In this document: piece after piece, positions 1 to 7,814 of the stretch
Numbering within the stretch: position 1 is the first letter of the stretch
Layout: the number at the start of each line of letters is the position of its first letter
NCBI GenBank assembly: GCA_018819105.1
Contig: JAHJQV010000019.1
Span: 1 to 61,653, forward strand
DNA: 61,653 bases
Source of the DNA: Gammaproteobacteria bacterium
Lineage (GTDB): Bacteria; Pseudomonadota; Gammaproteobacteria; Xanthomonadales; Wenzhouxiangellaceae
Direction of reading: 5' to 3'
Notes under the pieces: model-generated
What the model saw: the letters and a program-made list of their open reading frames with translations, nothing else
Databases searched by the model: none
Told to the model about the DNA's origin: nothing
Made by a program: the position numbers and the translations under genes

Positions 1-49
1 TATTCACGAAACCGACTACTGCGATGCCGCCAATACCCGTATCTGCGGC

Positions 50-117
50 GTTTCGCTCGGTCACGAATCCTCAACGTACTGTCAAGTACGCCTGCGGTTC
101 GTTCGGTCGTGAAACAC
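50..117. repeat. Imperfect palindromic intergenic element
   Basis: The core CGTACT-GTCA-AGTACG (75-90) is a perfect 6-bp inverted repeat. It sits inside a larger imperfect palindrome whose outer arms include TCACGAA on the left and TCGTGAAAC on the right. No convincing reading frame crosses it. It lies upstream of the sufR promoter and could be a dispersed repeat or the terminator-like tail of a gene left of the window. Positions 1-49 and 118-179 show nothing else I can name. Confidence 0.4.
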
Positions 118-179
118 CACAGCTACAGGCACTGGCAGCATATCGCGACGTCGACTCATGAATAATGCGGGCTAGCACT

Positions 180-207
180 TTGCATGTGACGGAATAATCA
201 GTACAAT
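180..207 (+). promoter_or_regulatory. Predicted sigma-70 promoter of the suf operon
   Basis: A -35 like TTGCAT (180-185) and a -10 like TACAAT (202-207) are separated by 16 bp, about 60 bp upstream of the sufR start. The -10 lies inside the 196-220 palindrome, so a protein bound there would block RNA polymerase. This is seen by eye, not by a trained model. Confidence 0.5.
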
Positions 208-220
208 AGTGGTACTGATT
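196..220. promoter_or_regulatory. 25-bp palindrome over the -10: probable Rrf2/SufR operator
   Basis: AATCAGTAC (196-204) and GTACTGATT (212-220) form a perfect 9-bp inverted repeat with a 7-bp centre. It overlaps the predicted -10 box and lies directly upstream of the Rrf2 regulator gene. Rrf2 proteins such as IscR bind roughly 25-bp dyads and often repress their own operon, so autorepression of suf is the simplest reading. Binding is inferred, not shown. Confidence 0.55.
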
Positions 221-266
221 AACTGGAGACGACGCGCAAGCGGTTTCGTCGGAGACGTGCAAGGCC

Positions 267-731
267 TTGATTCGAATTAACAAACTGACCGATTACGCGA
301 TGCTGCTGCTGACCCGGCTGGCGGCGGCCCCGCAACGGTTGCACAGTGCCCAGCAATTGGCATCGACCTCGGCGCTGGAACTGCCAACCGTGAGCAAGGT
401 GCTGAAACTGCTGAATCAGGCTGGTGTGCTGGAATCGGTGCGCGGTGCCCACGGCGGTTATCGCCTGGCCCGTCCGGCCCGTGACATCAGCGTGCTGGAT
501 GTCATCAGCGCCATCGAGGGGCCGTTCGCGATGGTGGAATGCAGCATTGCGCCGGGTCGCTGCGATCATGAAGCCAGCTGCGGCTACAAAGGCAACTGGC
601 ACGTCATCGAGAACGAAATCAGTGGCCTGCTGGCGCGGCTGAGCATCAGTGACATGCAACTGCCGTTGCGGCCGGGCATGCTGTCCGGCAGGTCGCCGGC
701 GCTGGCCATCAACGTCCGCGACAACGGCTGA
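267..731 (+). CDS. Rrf2-family SUF operon regulator (IscR/SufR-like)
   Basis: A transcriptional regulator predicted to sense cellular Fe-S status and control the suf genes that follow. The N-terminal winged helix (about residues 1-65) opens with the family-typical MIRINKLTDYA. The C-terminal part carries three cysteines, C92, C99 and C105 (C-x6-C-x5-C), the usual cluster ligands of Rrf2 regulators. The start is TTG at 267, chosen because it gives exactly the conserved N-terminus; a GGAG lies 12 bases upstream, so initiation may be weak. At 154 residues the length is normal. It is first in the operon, 62 bp before sufB, and a perfect dyad covers its -10 box, which suggests autorepression. The Rrf2 assignment is firm; SUF-specific control is inferred from context. 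Confidence 0.88.
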   Translation: MIRINKLTDYAMLLLTRLAAAPQRLHSAQQLASTSALELPTVSKVLKLLNQAGVLESVRGAHGGYRLARPARDISVLDVISAIEGPFAMVECSIAPGRCDHEASCGYKGNWHVIENEISGLLARLSISDMQLPLRPGMLSGRSPALAINVRDNG

Positions 732-793
732 TCCGTGTCGTCAGCGACCGCGACCATCCTGTATCCAAGCAAACCAACCAGAGCTGATTCGCC

Positions 794-2236
794 ATGAGCA
801 ATGCCCAGATTGAACAATTGATCGAGAATCGCTACCAGCACGGCTTCGTCACCGATATTGAATCGGACACGGTTCCGCCTGGCCTGGACGAGGATGTGAT
901 CCGCTTCATTTCGGCGAAGAAAAAAGAACCGCAGTGGATGACCGAGTGGCGTCTCAAGGCCTATCGCCACTGGTTGACCATGACGCCGCCGGACTGGGCC
1001 AGACTGGACGTGCCGGGCATCGATTTCCAGGCCATATCGTACTTTTCCGCGCCGAAAAAAGACTCAGACCGCCCGCAGAGCCTGGATGAGGTCGATCCCA
1101 AACTGCTGGAAACCTATGACAAACTCGGGGTGCCGCTGCACGAGCGTGCGCGCCTGGCCGGTGTGGCCGTGGATGCGGTGTTCGATTCGGTCTCCGTGGC
1201 GACCACATTCAAGAAAAAACTGCACGAGGCCGGGGTGATCTTCTGCTCATTTTCCGAAGCCGTGCAGGAGCATCCGGAGCTGGTACGCCAGTATCTGGGC
1301 AGTGTGGTGCCCCAGGGCGACAACTTCTTTGCCGCACTGAATTCAGCAGTGTTCACCGATGGCTCGTTTGTGTACATTCCCAAAGGCGTGCGTTGCCCGA
1401 TGGAGTTGTCCACCTATTTCCGCATCAACGCTCTCAATACCGGCCAGTTCGAGCGCACGCTGATCATTGCCGAAGCCGGCAGTCATGTCAGTTATCTGGA
1501 GGGCTGCACGGCACCGATGCGCGATGAGAACCAGCTGCATGCGGCGGTGGTGGAACTGGTGGCGCTGGAAGATGCCGAGATCAAGTATTCGACCGTGCAG
1601 AACTGGTATCCGGGCGATGAAAACGGCAAGGGTGGCATCTACAATTTTGTCACCAAACGTGGCGACTGCCGAGGTGACCGCTCACGCATCTCCTGGACCC
1701 AGGTCGAGACCGGCTCTGCGATCACCTGGAAATACCCCAGCTGCATTCTGCGCGGTGATGATTCTTCCGGTGAGTTTTATTCAGTGGCGCTCACCAACAA
1801 CTACCAGCAGGCCGACACCGGCACCAAAATGATCCATCTGGGCCGCAATACCCGCAGCCGGATCATTTCCAAGGGCATCTCTGCCGGTCATGGACAGAAT
1901 GCCTACAGAGGACTGGTCAAGGTTGGCAAGCGTGCCGACAGGGCGCGCAATTTTACCCAGTGTGATTCGCTGCTGATCGGCAAGCATTGCGGCGCACACA
2001 CATTTCCCTACATCGAGAGCCAGTGCCCCAGCGCCAAGATCGAGCATGAGGCGACCACATCAAGAATTGGCGAAGACCAGTTGTTCTACTGCCGCAGCCG
2101 TGGCCTGGATGAGGAAACGGCGGTGGCAATGATCGTCAACGGCTTCTGTCAGGAAGTGTTCAAGGAACTGCCGATGGAGTTTGCCGTGGAGGCGCGTGCC
2201 CTGCTTGAGGTCAGTCTGGAAGGCGCGGTGGGTTGA
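794..2236 (+). CDS. sufB: SufB, Fe-S cluster assembly scaffold subunit
   Basis: Scaffold subunit of the SufBCD complex, which builds Fe-S clusters in the cytoplasm from sulfur delivered via SufS. It is 480 residues, close to the usual 470-500. The conserved C-terminal segment is present: the [13 protein letters not shown] stretch, whose Cys corresponds to the sulfur-accepting Cys405 of E. coli SufB, and [16 protein letters not shown], whose Glu is another conserved residue. The ATG at 794 has only a weak AGAG upstream. It follows the regulator by 62 bp. It is separated from sufC by a 364-bp spacer holding REP-like hairpins, unlike the other tightly packed junctions of this operon. The identity is secure from the whole-length match to family motifs. 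Confidence 0.97.
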   Translation: MSNAQIEQLIENRYQHGFVTDIESDTVPPGLDEDVIRFISAKKKEPQWMTEWRLKAYRHWLTMTPPDWARLDVPGIDFQAISYFSAPKKDSDRPQSLDEVDPKLLETYDKLGVPLHERARLAGVAVDAVFDSVSVATTFKKKLHEAGVIFCSFSEAVQEHPELVRQYLGSVVPQGDNFFAALNSAVFTDGSFVYIPKGVRCPMELSTYFRINALNTGQFERTLIIAEAGSHVSYLEGCTAPMRDENQLHAAVVELVALEDAEIKYSTVQNWYPGDENGKGGIYNFVTKRGDCRGDRSRISWTQVETGSAITWKYPSCILRGDDSSGEFYSVALTNNYQQADTGTKMIHLGRNTRSRIISKGISAGHGQNAYRGLVKVGKRADRARNFTQCDSLLIGKHCGAHTFPYIESQCPSAKIEHEATTSRIGEDQLFYCRSRGLDEETAVAMIVNGFCQEVFKELPMEFAVEARALLEVSLEGAVG

Positions 2237-2600
2237 ACAAGCGCGATGGATGAGGCACACAGATAGAGTTCGCGGGCCACTTTGCTGATCAACGTCTTTT
2301 GTAGCAGCCTGCTTGCAGGCGAATCTTTACGCTGAAAGTCCTTGATCACCGTTTTTGTAGGAGCCTGCTTGCAGGCGAACAAATTCACAATGGAAGTGTT
2401 CGCCTGCAAGCAGGCTCCTACAACCAGCAGTCGAAACGAAAGCTGCGGTATGGATGTTACAAAAATGAGCGAAATTTGTTGATTAATGTAAATTTCAACA
2501 GAAACTCGCCAGTTGCCAACGCGATCAGGATCGGATGAATGAGCAGCCACATCAGCAATGTGATGATGGCATACACTTATAAAATGTGATTGAAAATACC
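2237..2600. repeat. sufB-sufC spacer with three REP-like repeats
   Basis: This 364-bp non-coding spacer contains three copies of a short repeat with core GCCTGCTTGCAGGCGAA: 2301-2323 (+), 2356-2380 (+) and 2398-2422 (-). The second and third face each other 17 bp apart, so a transcript would fold into a long hairpin with about 25-bp arms. The sequence resembles the GTAGGAGC-type REP elements of pseudomonads and xanthomonads. The rest (2423-2600) is AT-richer and shows no gene; it may hold a second promoter for sufC. Confidence 0.8.
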
Positions 2601-3365
2601 ATGCTGAAAATTTCAAATTTGCACGTCGAAGTCGACAACAAGCCGATTCTGAATGGACTTGATCTGCACATCGAAGCCGGACAGGTGCATGCAGTGATGG
2701 GACCGAACGGTGCAGGAAAATCCACTCTGGGTTATGTGCTGGCCGGTCGCGATGGCTATACCGTCGTCGACGGCAGCATAGAATTCATGGGTCAGGATCT
2801 GCTCGCCATGTCGGTGGATGAGCGCGCCATCGCTGGCGTGTTTCTGGCGTTCCAGTATCCGGTCGCCATTCCTGGCGTCAACAACAGCTACTTCCTGCGC
2901 ACTGCATTGAATGCGAGACGGCGTGCGCGCGGTGAGGAAGAGCTGGATGCGATGTCGTTCATGCGCCAGCTGCGCGAACAGGCCGGCTTGCTGGACATGG
3001 ATCCGAAACTGCTGCAGCGCTCGGTCAACGAGGGCTTCTCCGGCGGCGAGAAAAAACGCAACGAAATTCTGCAGATGGCTCTGTTGCAGCCGGCGTTGGC
3101 GGTGCTGGACGAAACCGATTCCGGTCTTGATATCGACGCCCTGAGAATCGTTTCCGAGGGCGTCAACCGGCTGCGTGATGACAACCGTTCCATGCTGGTG
3201 ATCACGCATTACCAGCGCCTGCTGGATCACATCGTGCCCGATGTGGTGCACGTGCTTGCCGATGGCAGGATTGTCGCCTCCGGCGGCAAGGAGCTTGCAC
3301 TCAAACTGGAAGATCAGGGTTATGCCTGGCTGAAACAGCAGGGTGACACGCGCAAGGCATCATAA
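2601..3365 (+). CDS. sufC: SufC, ABC-type ATPase of the SUF complex
   Basis: Cytoplasmic ATPase that drives conformational change in SufBCD. Counted from the ATG at 2601 (254 residues), the Walker A GPNGAGKST is at about 34-42, the ABC signature variant FSGGEKKR at about 146-153, Walker B with the D-loop VLDETDSGLDID at about 168-179, and the switch histidine in ITHYQRLL further on. The frame opens at a GTG at 2586, but ATG 2601 yields the typical MLKISNLHVEV start. No clear ribosome binding site precedes either. sufD starts directly after its stop. There is no membrane segment, consistent with SufC rather than a transporter ATPase. Confidence 0.96.
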   Translation: MLKISNLHVEVDNKPILNGLDLHIEAGQVHAVMGPNGAGKSTLGYVLAGRDGYTVVDGSIEFMGQDLLAMSVDERAIAGVFLAFQYPVAIPGVNNSYFLRTALNARRRARGEEELDAMSFMRQLREQAGLLDMDPKLLQRSVNEGFSGGEKKRNEILQMALLQPALAVLDETDSGLDIDALRIVSEGVNRLRDDNRSMLVITHYQRLLDHIVPDVVHVLADGRIVASGGKELALKLEDQGYAWLKQQGDTRKAS

Positions 3366-4655
3366 ATGACTGAGCTGATTGATAAAATCTGTCCGCACAG
3401 CACCGTGTCAACGGCGCTGCAGGGTGGCGATGCGCGCGCCGATGCGCGTCAGCAACTGCTGCGCTTTGGCCTGCCCGGTGATCGCACCGAAACATGGAAA
3501 TACACCTCACTGCGACCGCTGTGTGTGGCAGACCTGGCGGCTCCGGTCAGGCTGGCCGATGAGGCACTTACCGCGCTGGCTGAAAAGCTGCTTGGCGACA
3601 CGCCTGCGGCCGGCGTCATCGTGCTGGCCGAGGCGCAGTGTCTGTTGCTGAACACGCCGGATTGGGTGCACAGTTTTGCTGAGCTGCTGGCACAGCAGCC
3701 GCAGCAGGCCAGCGCACTGCTGCAGCCGGATGCGCAGGTGCGTGAGCACGCCTCCGACAGCTTTATCTGGATGAACCTGGCGGCCAGCGACCATGGTGTG
3801 GTGATCGAGGTGCCGGCTCAAACCAGTGTGCCTGCGCCGCTGCACATCATCCATGCCGATGCCGCCAGCATCGGGGATGACAGTGCCCCGTCGGCCTCGC
3901 ACCGGCGTGTGCACATTCACTGCGGCGAAGGTGCGTCGCTCGATGTGATCGAGCATTTCGTCCAGGGCGGCGGTGGACTCAGCAACGTCTATCGCAGCAT
4001 GGAACTGGACCAGCAGGCAAGCCTGGATCTGCTGCAGCTGCGCGCTGCCAGCGACCAGGCGCTCATGCTTGAGCACAGCCACGTTCTGCAGCAGGCATCC
4101 TCATCCTGCCGGCTGTGGAGCCTGGATGCCGGCGGTCGCCTGATGCGTCAGGAAGTGCGTTGCGCACTGCAAGGGGCGGCCGCCGGTTTTGCTCATCATG
4201 GCCTGCTGCTGGGGCATGGCCGCAGACACATGGATCAGCATGTTCTGGCTCGTCATATTGCCGCCGATTGCCACAGCAGCCAGCTGTTCCGCAGCGTTCT
4301 GGCAGACCGCTCGCGCGGGGTGGTGAACACTGCCGCCAGCGTTGCCAGCGGTGCCGATGGCAGTGATGTCCAGCAGCACTGTGCCAGCATACTGCTGTCG
4401 CCCAATGCCGAGATGGATGCCAAGCCACAGCTGGAAATTCTTGCCGATGAGGTGATGGCCAGTCATGGCGCAACCATCGGCCAGCTGGACGATGATGCCC
4501 TGTTTTACCTGTGCAGCCGTGGCCTTAACGAGCAGCAGGCGCGCAGCATGCTGTTGCGCGGCTTTGTCAACACGGTGCTGGAGACCTTGCCGGAGGGCTT
4601 GCGCCTGGCGGCGGTGGACCAGCTGGTGCAGAAACAACTGGAGAGCATGTTATGA
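3366..4655 (+). CDS. sufD: SufD, Fe-S cluster assembly subunit
   Basis: SufD partners SufB in the SufBCD scaffold and is needed for iron acquisition during cluster assembly. The protein is 429 residues, normal for the family. The conserved C-terminal block KPQLEILADEV-ASHGATIGQLDDDALFY is present and includes the histidine that corresponds to His360 of E. coli SufD. The N-terminal half is divergent, as is usual. The ATG at 3366 directly follows the sufC stop, so translation is probably coupled. The last four bases overlap the start of sufS (ATGA). Confidence 0.95.
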   Translation: MTELIDKICPHSTVSTALQGGDARADARQQLLRFGLPGDRTETWKYTSLRPLCVADLAAPVRLADEALTALAEKLLGDTPAAGVIVLAEAQCLLLNTPDWVHSFAELLAQQPQQASALLQPDAQVREHASDSFIWMNLAASDHGVVIEVPAQTSVPAPLHIIHADAASIGDDSAPSASHRRVHIHCGEGASLDVIEHFVQGGGGLSNVYRSMELDQQASLDLLQLRAASDQALMLEHSHVLQQASSSCRLWSLDAGGRLMRQEVRCALQGAAAGFAHHGLLLGHGRRHMDQHVLARHIAADCHSSQLFRSVLADRSRGVVNTAASVASGADGSDVQQHCASILLSPNAEMDAKPQLEILADEVMASHGATIGQLDDDALFYLCSRGLNEQQARSMLLRGFVNTVLETLPEGLRLAAVDQLVQKQLESML

Positions 4656-5893
4656 GTGCCGTGATCAGCGAACACGATGCCCGCACGCAGCACTGGCGGG
4701 ATGATTTTCCGCTGCTGTCGCGCCAGGTGCACGGCAAGCCGCTGGTCTATTTCGACAGCGCGGCCACCGCCCAGCGACCGCGTCAGGTGTTGCAGGCGAT
4801 GGACGATTTCTATCGGCAGCACAATGCCAATGTGCATCGTGGCGTACACAGCCTCAGCGGCGAGGCCACCGATCTGTTCGAGGCGGCCCGGCGTAAACTG
4901 TGCCAGCATATCAATGCCAGCAGCGAGCGCGAAGTGATCTTCACCCGCGGCAGCACCGAGGCGATCAATCTGGTGGCCCAGGCTTATCTGCGTCCGCTGC
5001 TGCAGGCCGGTGACGAAATCCTCATCAGCCACATGGAGCATCACTCCAACATTGTGCCGTGGCAGATGCTGCGCGAGCAGACCGGTGCCGTGCTCAAGGT
5101 GATACCAGTGACCGACAGTGGGGAGCTTGATCTGCAGGCGCTGCCCGAGCTGATCAGCGAACGCACCAGAATGCTGGGGCTGGTGCATGTTTCCAACGCG
5201 CTGGGCACGATCAATCCGGTGCGTGAGGTGTGTGCGCTGGCGCGCCGTCATGGCATCACCACGATCATTGATGGTGCCCAGGCCATGCCGCATCTGGCGG
5301 TGGATGTGCAGGCGCTTGGCTGTGATTTCTACACCATGTCCGGACACAAGATGTACGGGCCTACAGGCATTGGTGCGCTGTATGGACGTGAAGCGCTGCT
5401 GGAAGCCATGCCACCCTGGCAGGGTGGTGGAGAAATGATCCGCACGGTGACCTTCGAGGAAACCACCTGGAACGATCTGCCGGCAAAGTTCGAGGCCGGC
5501 ACGCCCAATATAGCCGGTGCCATCGGGCTGGGTGCTGCGGTGGACTACATCGCTAAGATCGGCCTTGATGCGATCGCTGCACACGAGCAGGACCTGCTGC
5601 AGTTCGCCACCGATAAAATGCGCGAAATAGATGGTCTGCGCATCATCGGCGAGGCCAGGGACAAGGCCAGTGTGGTGTCGTTCGTCATCGACGGGGTGCA
5701 TCCGCATGATCTCGGTACCATCGTCGATCATCACGGTTTTGCCATCCGCACCGGTCACCATTGCACCATGCCGCTGATCAAGCGATTCGGCCTGCCGGCC
5801 ACGGCCCGGGCATCGCTGGCGCTGTACAATACCCGGCATGAGATCGAAAGCTTCATCCCGGCGCTCAGACAAGCCTGCGACATGCTCCGCTGA
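4652..5893 (+). CDS. sufS: SufS, group II cysteine desulfurase
   Basis: A PLP-dependent enzyme that removes sulfur from L-cysteine as a persulfide for the SUF scaffold. It is 413 residues. The PLP-binding lysine lies in SGHKMYGPTG and the catalytic cysteine in RTGHHCTMPL, which is the SufS rather than the IscS arrangement. The start overlaps the sufD stop by four bases. Its 3' end overlaps the first possible start of the SufU-like gene by 56 bases. No SufE is encoded in this window, so the SufU-like protein is the obvious sulfur-transfer partner. Confidence 0.96.
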   Translation: MSAVISEHDARTQHWRDDFPLLSRQVHGKPLVYFDSAATAQRPRQVLQAMDDFYRQHNANVHRGVHSLSGEATDLFEAARRKLCQHINASSEREVIFTRGSTEAINLVAQAYLRPLLQAGDEILISHMEHHSNIVPWQMLREQTGAVLKVIPVTDSGELDLQALPELISERTRMLGLVHVSNALGTINPVREVCALARRHGITTIIDGAQAMPHLAVDVQALGCDFYTMSGHKMYGPTGIGALYGREALLEAMPPWQGGGEMIRTVTFEETTWNDLPAKFEAGTPNIAGAIGLGAAVDYIAKIGLDAIAAHEQDLLQFATDKMREIDGLRIIGEARDKASVVSFVIDGVHPHDLGTIVDHHGFAIRTGHHCTMPLIKRFGLPATARASLALYNTRHEIESFIPALRQACDMLR

Positions 5894-6389
5894 GCATGCC
5901 GCGACCTCAGGCGTTGCGCTGAGCCAGCTGTATCAGCAGCAGGTTTTGCAGCACAACCGGCACCCGGTCGGCTTTCGTGCAGCGCTGCCGCATACTGCAG
6001 GCTGGTACCAGACACGCGCGATCAATCCGCTGTGTGGCGATGAAATCGAACTGGCCGCACATCTGCAGCCTTGTCAGACCGCGATAGATCAACCTGCGTT
6101 GCTGCTCAGCGAGCTGGTATTCTGCGGCGACAGTTGCGCCATCTGCACCGCCTCGGCGTCGATGTTGTGTGCGCAGATGCCGGGCCAGTCGGCACGGCAG
6201 GCAGCGCCATTGGCGCAACAGTTCATCGACTTTGTCCACCAGCGCAGCCCGCTGAGCGACCAGCGGCTGCAGCCGCTGTCGGTGTTTGCGCAATTGCAGC
6301 AGTTGCCGAACCGGAAAAGCTGTGCGATTTTACCGTGGCAGGCGCTGCAGGATGTGCTTGCCGCCGTCAACAAAAGTGAGCATCAATGA
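5838..6389 (+). CDS. sufU: SufU/IscU-like sulfur transfer or scaffold protein
   Basis: A NifU-N/IscU-fold protein. The zinc or cluster ligands expected for SufU are visible: C66 and D68 in NPLCGDE, C100 in GDSCAICTASAS, and C162 in SCAILPWQAL. In Gram-positive bacteria SufU accepts sulfur from SufS; that role here is inferred from position directly after sufS. The start is uncertain. ATG 5838 lies 56 bases inside sufS and gives about 27 extra residues before the conserved LSQLYQQQVL helix, where family members begin. No ATG closer to that helix is in frame; a CTG at 5919 is one alternative. It overlaps the Rieske gene by four bases. Confidence 0.85.
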   Translation: MRSKASSRRSDKPATCSAEHAATSGVALSQLYQQQVLQHNRHPVGFRAALPHTAGWYQTRAINPLCGDEIELAAHLQPCQTAIDQPALLLSELVFCGDSCAICTASASMLCAQMPGQSARQAAPLAQQFIDFVHQRSPLSDQRLQPLSVFAQLQQLPNRKSCAILPWQALQDVLAAVNKSEHQ

Positions 6390-6703
6390 ACTGGATCAGA
6401 GTGGCTGCAACCGGCGAACTGCTGCCGGGTGAGTACAAGGTGGTGGCGGCCGCAGAGGCCGACATTGCTGTGTTCAACGTGGATGGCAATTATTACGCCA
6501 TAGAGGATGTCTGCACCCACGACGGCAGTGAGCTGACCGGCGGCGGTACCGATGGCTTCGAGGTGATCTGCCCGCGGCATGGTGCCCGCTTTGACATGCG
6601 CAGTGGCATGGCGCTGACACCACCGGCGTATGATCCGGTGAGCACGTTTCCTGTGAAGGTGGAAGACGATGTCATCTACACCCGCGATGATCGTGACGAC
6701 TGA
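6386..6703 (+). CDS. Rieske-type [2Fe-2S] ferredoxin
   Basis: A 105-residue soluble Rieske ferredoxin of the kind that serves non-haem iron oxygenases. The two ligand boxes are clear: C43-T-H45 and C62-P-R-H65, about 16 residues apart, with the GARFD context after the second. There is no signal peptide or membrane segment. It is the last gene of the suf operon and starts inside the stop of the SufU-like gene. A similar Rieske gene closes suf operons in related bacteria. Its job there is not established; electron delivery to cluster assembly is one possibility. Confidence 0.9.
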   Translation: MNWIRVAATGELLPGEYKVVAAAEADIAVFNVDGNYYAIEDVCTHDGSELTGGGTDGFEVICPRHGARFDMRSGMALTPPAYDPVSTFPVKVEDDVIYTRDDRDD

Positions 6704-6722
6704 GTGTTGTCGTTGAGAGTTA

Positions 6723-6738
6723 AGCACTGGTCAGTGCT
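6723..6738. other. Short hairpin after the suf operon
   Basis: AGCACTG (6723-6729) and CAGTGCT (6732-6738) form a perfect 7-bp stem with a two-base centre, 20 bases after the Rieske stop. There is no T tract, so it is a weak terminator at best. Confidence 0.35.
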
Positions 6739-6799
6739 GTCAGGAAACAATTGCTTCGCCAGACAGACCCAGCGGATGCGATATCCGGCACATGAATTC

Positions 6800-6825
6800 A
6801 AACAATCAGCTAAGCATGATTGTTT
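6800..6825. terminator. Possible bidirectional terminator between suf and bamD
   Basis: AAACAATCA (6800-6808) and TGATTGTTT (6817-6825) make a perfect 9-bp stem with an 8-base loop and A/T ends on both strands. It lies between the convergent Rieske and bamD genes, where a two-way terminator is expected. The T tract is short. Confidence 0.4.
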
Positions 6826-6885
6826 GCCTGCAAAAGACTGTGTCGATAGAAGAAAATCACTCGCCCTGGGCGGCCAGGTCTTTGC

Positions 6886-7716
6886 TCAGTTGAAGATGTC
6901 CAGTGAGAACATGCGCGAGAAAAAGCCTTTTTCGCCGTCCTTGCCGGTCAGATAGGGGTGATCCGGCGCATTGAGCGTCAGCACCCGCACCGCATCCTGC
7001 TCCAGTTCCGGCATGTCCAGCAGCTTGTAGGCGCGCGCCAGCGTGGCCAGTGCATCCGGTGTGGCCGAGGTCTGCGGGTAGGTTTCCAGCACATACTGGG
7101 CGCGGTTGACAGCGGCGACATAGGCTTTGCGGCGGATGTAATACTTCGCCACCTCAACCTCATAAGCGGCCAGATTGTTGCGCAGAAACACCATACGCTG
7201 ACGCGCATCCGGCACATAGCGGCTTTCCGGATAGCGCCGGATCAGCTCGGAAAAGTAATCAAACGAGGTTTTGGCGTTGGCCTGATCGCGGGTGGAGATG
7301 CGCTCGGGAAACATGCGACTGAGAAAGCCCACGTTCTGCTCATAATAGGTCAGCCCGCGCAGGTAATAGGCATAATCCACGTTGGGATGGGTGGGGTAGG
7401 TGCGGATGAAGCGCTCCACCGTGGCGGTGACATTTTCCGGTTCGCCGGCCTCATGGTAGGCGTAGGCCAGATCCAGCTGGCCCTGCTCGGCATAACGGCC
7501 AAACGGAAACCGGTTGCGCAGCTGCTTGTACAGGGTGATGGCCTGGGTGTAGTTGCGTGCCGACAGTGAATCTCGTGCCGCCTGGTACAGTGCCGCCGCC
7601 TGCTGGTCTCCCTCGATCAGCTCGTCCTTGCCGCCACAGCCATGCAGCAACAGCAGTGCCAAGACCAGCAGCAGCCAGCGGCCGCCATCTCGCAGTGGGT
7701 GCAATGAAGAAGACAT
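6886..7716 (-). CDS. bamD: BamD, outer-membrane assembly lipoprotein
   Basis: An essential component of the BAM complex that inserts beta-barrel proteins into the outer membrane; a lipoprotein on the periplasmic face. From the ATG at 7716, a hydrophobic signal (WLLLVLALLLLHG) leads to the lipobox cysteine C27. The TPR-containing body follows, with family-typical stretches such as RFPFGRYAEQ, RFIRTYPTHP and YYLRGLTYYEQ. At about 276 residues it is slightly longer than the 245 of E. coli. The frame opens 36 bases earlier at 7752, but the shorter start gives a standard lipoprotein signal. It is divergent from rluD, as in many gammaproteobacteria. Confidence 0.94.
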   Translation of the reverse strand: MSSSLHPLRDGGRWLLLVLALLLLHGCGGKDELIEGDQQAAALYQAARDSLSARNYTQAITLYKQLRNRFPFGRYAEQGQLDLAYAYHEAGEPENVTATVERFIRTYPTHPNVDYAYYLRGLTYYEQNVGFLSRMFPERISTRDQANAKTSFDYFSELIRRYPESRYVPDARQRMVFLRNNLAAYEVEVAKYYIRRKAYVAAVNRAQYVLETYPQTSATPDALATLARAYKLLDMPELEQDAVRVLTLNAPDHPYLTGKDGEKGFFSRMFSLDIFN

Positions 7717-7814
7717 AAGTGTACTGTTAGTGATGAGTTGCATCATGCTCATTGTATTGCTTTTCCCGCTGGATTGCTTCTAACATCAACCTTTGCGTGC
7801 ATTGCCGAATATCC

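Noticed and set aside
4505..5872. 455-codon open frame antisense to sufS and the end of sufD
   Set aside because: Shadow frame of well-identified genes; His/Gln-rich composition without motifs.
6704..6955. 83-codon frame after the Rieske gene
   Set aside because: It runs over two hairpins and into the end of bamD; no ribosome binding site or motif.
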